A stretch of 17,692 nt of DNA from the NCBI GenBank assembly GCA_964492185.1, contig CAZBJH010000070.1, positions 1-17,692 of the forward strand, written 5' to 3'. Positions within the stretch are counted from its first letter, which is position 1. The number at the start of each line of letters is the position of its first letter. Source of the stretch: JAFGSZ01 sp964492185 (lineage in GTDB: Bacteria; Bacteroidota; Bacteroidia; Bacteroidales; UBA10428). The notes below the pieces were generated by a model, which searched no databases, was not told the origin of the DNA, and was given only the letters and a program-made list of their open reading frames with translations. Of this stretch, positions 14,490 through 17,692 are shown one piece after another. A program made the translations under genes and the position numbers.

Positions 14490-16365
14490 ACATTTAATAC
14501 AACTTAATAAAAAAAAGTGTACCAACTGTTATGCATGCATAAGGGTATGTCCGGTTAAAGCTATACAAGTAAGGTACGGTAATTCAAGTCCTGTAATAAA
14601 TCATGACAGGTGTATTAACTGTGGATCGTGCATTGAAATGTGTCAGTCCGGTGCTATTACCTATAGAAGTTCTACGCGTGAAGTGAAAGAGTTGCTGGAG
14701 TCAGGCAGCACCAATGTAGCAATTTTATCACCTGCTATTTCTGCCGAGTTTGTTGACATTACTGATTACCGGAAGTTTGTAAGCATGATCAGGGAACTGG
14801 GTTTCTCACGGGTAAATGAGGTGTCATTCGGTGTTGATGTAATAGCCTATAAATATGTTGATCTGTTTAATAATTCCAAAGGTAAGTATTATATTACAAG
14901 TACCGACCAGGTAGTTGTTTCCTATATTGAGAAATTTCATCCCAACCTGGTCAGTAATCTGGCTCCGCTTGTTTCACCCAAAATAGCAACGGCAAAAATA
15001 GTGCGCGGGATTTATGGTGATGATATTAATGTAATTTATATCGGTCCTGATATTTCGGCCAAAGATGAGATTAAACAGTTTACAGGTGATGGTAAGATCG
15101 ATGCTGCTATTACATTTGTTGAATTACGTGAACTGCTAAGGGAATACCGCATAGATGAGAGCACTCTTGAGTATTCGGAGTTTGATCCGCCCATAGCATA
15201 CAAGGGTTCCTTATACCCATTGTCAAATGGTCTTTTGCAGGCTGCCGACATGGATGAGAATCTTCTTACAACCAATGTATTCTGTATCCAGGGAAAGCGT
15301 GCCATGCTCGAATCGGTTGCTGAATTTGAAAAAAACATAAAAGTGATTAAGAGGAATTTGCATATTACATATGGAAATACCCTGGTGGGACCCGGAACAT
15401 CAAGTGCAGGAAATAACTTTTTAAGCAGCCATCATATAATTAAATTTGCCAACAAACGCCTTAAAAATTTCTTTCGTCATGAATGGCATTCCAACCTGCA
15501 GGATTATTCATCAATTGGTTTTAACCGCGAGTTTGTGATTGATGACCAGCGTTTGCCAATGCCTTCACAGGAAAAGATCGATGAGGTGCTAAAGCTGCTT
15601 GACAGGAAAGTTTCGGATAAATTCGGTTGCGAAGAGTGCGGATATCCAAGTTGTGAGGATTTTGCAGTTGCTGTTGCCCAGGGGTTGGCTACACCGGAAA
15701 TGTGTTCAGTATATACCTTGCGTCATACTATCGATTCCGGTAGTGAGGCCAAAGCCATCTCTGACCGGCTGAAAATGACCCAGATCGAGCTGGAACAGAT
15801 CAGGGAGAATGCCCGTGAGGAACGCCTGATTGCCGAGCAGGCATCTGAGTTGAATGATTTTATTTTTGATAAGCTACGTGCAGGTGTTGTGCTCGTGGAT
15901 AAACGCCTGAAAGTAATTAAAGCAAATCAGAGTTTTATCAGGATATTGGGTGATGAAGCCGGAGAGATCAATGGTGTTATACCAGGATTGGTAGGAGCTG
16001 ACCTGAATAAATTGGTACCCATGAATTTGTCCAATCTTTTTTCTTTTGTATTGGAAGATAATCAACAGGTTGATGGCAAGGATATGACCCTGGGCGATGT
16101 CCTGATCAATGTATCCATTTTTCCGGTACGTGAAAATAAAATTGCAGGGGGTATTATTCGTGATATGCGGGCACCCGAGGTACAGAAGGCGGAAGTTGTA
16201 ACCCGTATATCCGACGTGATTGGAAAAAATCTGGAAATGGTTCAGCAGATAGGTTTTCTTCTGGGTGAGGGTGCATCGGATATCGAGCGTATGCTGAATT
16301 CAATTGTTGAATTTTACGAGAAAGAGCAGAAAGAAGAAAGCAGGGAAAAGAAGAAAAAAAACTGA
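14476..16365 (+). CDS. HydS-like Fe-S/PAS sensor with degenerate [FeFe]-hydrogenase domain
   Basis: The 629-aa protein follows the layout of putatively sensory group C [FeFe]-hydrogenases. Two [4Fe-4S] ferredoxin motifs come first (C15/C18/C21/C25 and C46/C49/C52/C56). The hydrogenase-like domain (about 75-355) is followed by a four-cysteine Fe-S motif of the PF04060 type (C385, C388, C393, C410), a coiled coil (about 425-460), a PAS domain (about 462-565) and a lysine-rich tail. The hydrogenase domain keeps its scaffold (VSYIEKFHPNL, LVSPKIA, YIGP, LVGPG), but the H-cluster ligands are gone. The TSCCP motif reads TSTDQ (141-145), the PCxxK motif reads GPDISAK (D192), and the two last cysteines are Y299 and T302. 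Hydrogen catalysis is therefore unlikely. The start ATG 14476 is followed at once by a second ATG (14479); either may serve. The phosphatase gene follows after 88 bp. The role as an electron-fed sensor is inferred. Confidence 0.88.
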   Translation: MMENEHLIQLNKKKCTNCYACIRVCPVKAIQVRYGNSSPVINHDRCINCGSCIEMCQSGAITYRSSTREVKELLESGSTNVAILSPAISAEFVDITDYRKFVSMIRELGFSRVNEVSFGVDVIAYKYVDLFNNSKGKYYITSTDQVVVSYIEKFHPNLVSNLAPLVSPKIATAKIVRGIYGDDINVIYIGPDISAKDEIKQFTGDGKIDAAITFVELRELLREYRIDESTLEYSEFDPPIAYKGSLYPLSNGLLQAADMDENLLTTNVFCIQGKRAMLESVAEFEKNIKVIKRNLHITYGNTLVGPGTSSAGNNFLSSHHIIKFANKRLKNFFRHEWHSNLQDYSSIGFNREFVIDDQRLPMPSQEKIDEVLKLLDRKVSDKFGCEECGYPSCEDFAVAVAQGLATPEMCSVYTLRHTIDSGSEAKAISDRLKMTQIELEQIRENAREERLIAEQASELNDFIFDKLRAGVVLVDKRLKVIKANQSFIRILGDEAGEINGVIPGLVGADLNKLVPMNLSNLFSFVLEDNQQVDGKDMTLGDVLINVSIFPVRENKIAGGIIRDMRAPEVQKAEVVTRISDVIGKNLEMVQQIGFLLGEGASDIERMLNSIVEFYEKEQKEESREKKKKN

Positions 16366-16453
16366 AAACCCGAATCATATACTGGCACGGGGCTTCCACC
16401 TTATGATCGGAGGGAGATAAGGAGAGATGAGGAAACTGTATAATTTTATTTGA

Positions 16454-17638
16454 ATGAGCGATAAGTTTTTTATAGAAGTTGATTGTGAGCAGAAGAATCA
16501 TGAAGGAGAACGTATTTGCGGAGATGTGTTTGTAACCGGCAAGGTACAGGAAGAAAACCGTATCGTGGTAGTACTGTCCGATGGAATGGGACATGGAGTA
16601 AAAGCATCTGTACTGGCCACGCTTACTGCCACCATGGGTCTGAATTTTACAAAGGAACACAAACAGCCTGAAAAAACCGCGGAGATCATAATGAAAACAC
16701 TTCCGGAATGTAGTGTTAGGAAGATCAGCTATTCCACATTTACGATTATAGATATTGAATACGACGGGAAAACGACAATACTGGAATATGATAATCCGGA
16801 ATGTATTATTATCCGGGATAATAATCTTTTTCATCCGCAATGGAAAACATTAGCACTTGATAATGAACCCAATGCCGGAAAAAAAATAAAAATATGCATG
16901 TTCTACCCCCGAAAAGGGGATCGAATTGTTTTTTGTTCTGATGGCGTTACCCAATCCGGGATGGGAACACCCCGTTTCCCTTTTGGATGGGGAAATGATA
17001 ATGTTGCCCGGTATGCCCTGGGAATATTGAAGAATGAGCCCCGTATTTCTGCACGTTCATTGGCTACCCGTATTGTTAATATGGCTTACCGGAATGACGG
17101 CTTTCATGCACAGGATGATACTTCCTGCGGAACAATATATTATCGTGATCCCAGGGAACTGTTAATTTGCACAGGCCCCCCTTATGAAAAGGAAAATGAC
17201 AGTAAACTGGCTGAGATTGTAAAGGATTTTCATGGCAAAAAGATTATTATGGGAGCCACGACAGGAGAAATAATTTCGCGGGAGTTAGACCTGGAGACGA
17301 AAAATGAAATTGAATTTAAGGATGCTGATTTACCTCCTGTATCTTATATGGAAGGCATCGATCTTTTTACCGAGGGAATACTTACATTAAATAAGCTTGA
17401 AAATATACTGAAACGATATAACAGCAGTTTTACATTGGGGAAGGGACCTGCAGACGAGATTGTAAAACTGATAAGGGAGAGTGATGAGATACAATTTATT
17501 ATAGGCACACGCATTAATATTGCCCACCAGGACCCCAACCTGCCTGTTGAACTGGAAATTCGCCGTACGGTGGTAAAAAGGATAGCAAAGATACTGGAAG
17601 ATAAATTTTTAAAAAAGGTGAAGATTACGTATATATGA
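16454..17638 (+). CDS. SpoIIE/PP2C-type protein phosphatase with novel C-terminal domain
   Basis: The first 235 of 394 residues form a SpoIIE/PP2C-like serine/threonine phosphatase. The metal-binding aspartates are present: D24 (CGD), D43 in LSDGMGHG, D163 in CSDGVTQSG, and D221/D222 in DDTSC, so it should be active with Mn or Mg. No signal peptide or membrane segment is seen, so it is cytoplasmic. The remaining 155 residues (about 236-394) form an alpha/beta-looking region with KKIIMGATTGEI, PPVSYMEGIDLFTEG and a basic C-terminus; I do not recognise it. The gene lies 88 bp after the hydrogenase-like PAS protein. I recall group C hydrogenases with neighbouring phosphatases of this kind, which makes it the likely output of that sensor. 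Its phosphoprotein target is not in the window. Confidence 0.88.
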   Translation: MSDKFFIEVDCEQKNHEGERICGDVFVTGKVQEENRIVVVLSDGMGHGVKASVLATLTATMGLNFTKEHKQPEKTAEIIMKTLPECSVRKISYSTFTIIDIEYDGKTTILEYDNPECIIIRDNNLFHPQWKTLALDNEPNAGKKIKICMFYPRKGDRIVFCSDGVTQSGMGTPRFPFGWGNDNVARYALGILKNEPRISARSLATRIVNMAYRNDGFHAQDDTSCGTIYYRDPRELLICTGPPYEKENDSKLAEIVKDFHGKKIIMGATTGEIISRELDLETKNEIEFKDADLPPVSYMEGIDLFTEGILTLNKLENILKRYNSSFTLGKGPADEIVKLIRESDEIQFIIGTRINIAHQDPNLPVELEIRRTVVKRIAKILEDKFLKKVKITYI

Positions 17639-17661
17639 TAAGCAGGAAGCCGGAAGGGGGG

Positions 17662-17692
17662 AGTCGAAAGTTGAAAGTCGAAAGTTGAAAGC
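17662..17692. repeat. Heptamer tandem repeat at the window edge
   Basis: Four 7-bp units alternate AGTCGAA and AGTTGAA (17662-17689) and appear to continue past the edge (AGC). So it can also be read as two copies of a 14-bp unit. It begins 24 bp after the phosphatase stop codon. Similar short GTCGAAA-type repeats are, from memory, common between genes in this phylum. Confidence 0.6.

Noticed and set aside
14476..16365. Calling the protein a catalytic [FeFe]-hydrogenase
   Set aside because: All H-cluster cysteine positions are replaced, so catalytic function is not supported.
16154..16840. 228-codon open frame on - across the sensor/phosphatase junction
   Set aside because: It is antisense to the ends of two well-supported genes and its translation shows no family pattern.

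Overview
The window looks like a chromosomal segment of an anaerobic, fermentative member of the Bacteroidota (Bacteroidales or Marinilabiliales type). The reasons are a periplasmic two-propeller sensor kinase of the kind that controls polysaccharide use, several exported glycoside hydrolases, AT-rich leaders with almost no Shine-Dalgarno sequences, -7 boxes of the TAnnTTTG type, and a Rex/iron-sulfur/hydrogenase-like redox locus. No rRNA, tRNA or CRISPR array was seen, and there is no SusC/SusD pair.

Left part (1-6305, + strand). A 233-bp non-coding insertion with 15-bp perfect terminal inverted repeats and a 6-bp target duplication (MITE-like) lies just upstream of an exported metallo-beta-lactamase-fold hydrolase. 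Next come an exported GH31 enzyme with an alpha-xylosidase signature, a strong palindromic terminator, a decayed GH95 lipoprotein gene (two in-frame stops, three quarters of the protein missing) and an exported GH2 enzyme. GH31 + GH2 + a former GH95 would suit side-chain removal from a xyloglucan-like or other branched plant or algal glycan. That substrate is an inference.

Middle (6306-13144). A 569-bp non-coding spacer full of inverted repeats separates the convergent gene blocks. On the - strand are a second, larger GH2 lipoprotein and, upstream of it, a 1109-aa hybrid-type sensor. The sensor has two beta-propellers, a Y_Y_Y domain, one membrane segment, HisKA and HATPase, but lacks the receiver and AraC-type output domains of full hybrid two-component systems. 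It probably controls the adjacent GH2 gene through a separate response regulator.

Right part (13359-17692). The redox repressor gene rex (- strand) diverges from a + strand operon: a thioredoxin-like [2Fe-2S] ferredoxin, a 629-aa protein built like sensory (group C, HydS-type) [FeFe]-hydrogenases, and a SpoIIE/PP2C-type phosphatase with an unrecognised C-terminal domain. The most interesting point is that the hydrogenase-like domain has lost every cysteine expected to hold the H-cluster, while its two ferredoxin clusters, the extra four-cysteine Fe-S motif and the PAS domain are intact. This suggests an electron-fed redox or ligand sensor that signals to a protein phosphatase instead of a hydrogen-evolving enzyme. 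The window ends in short heptamer repeats; any catalytic hydrogenase genes would lie beyond it.
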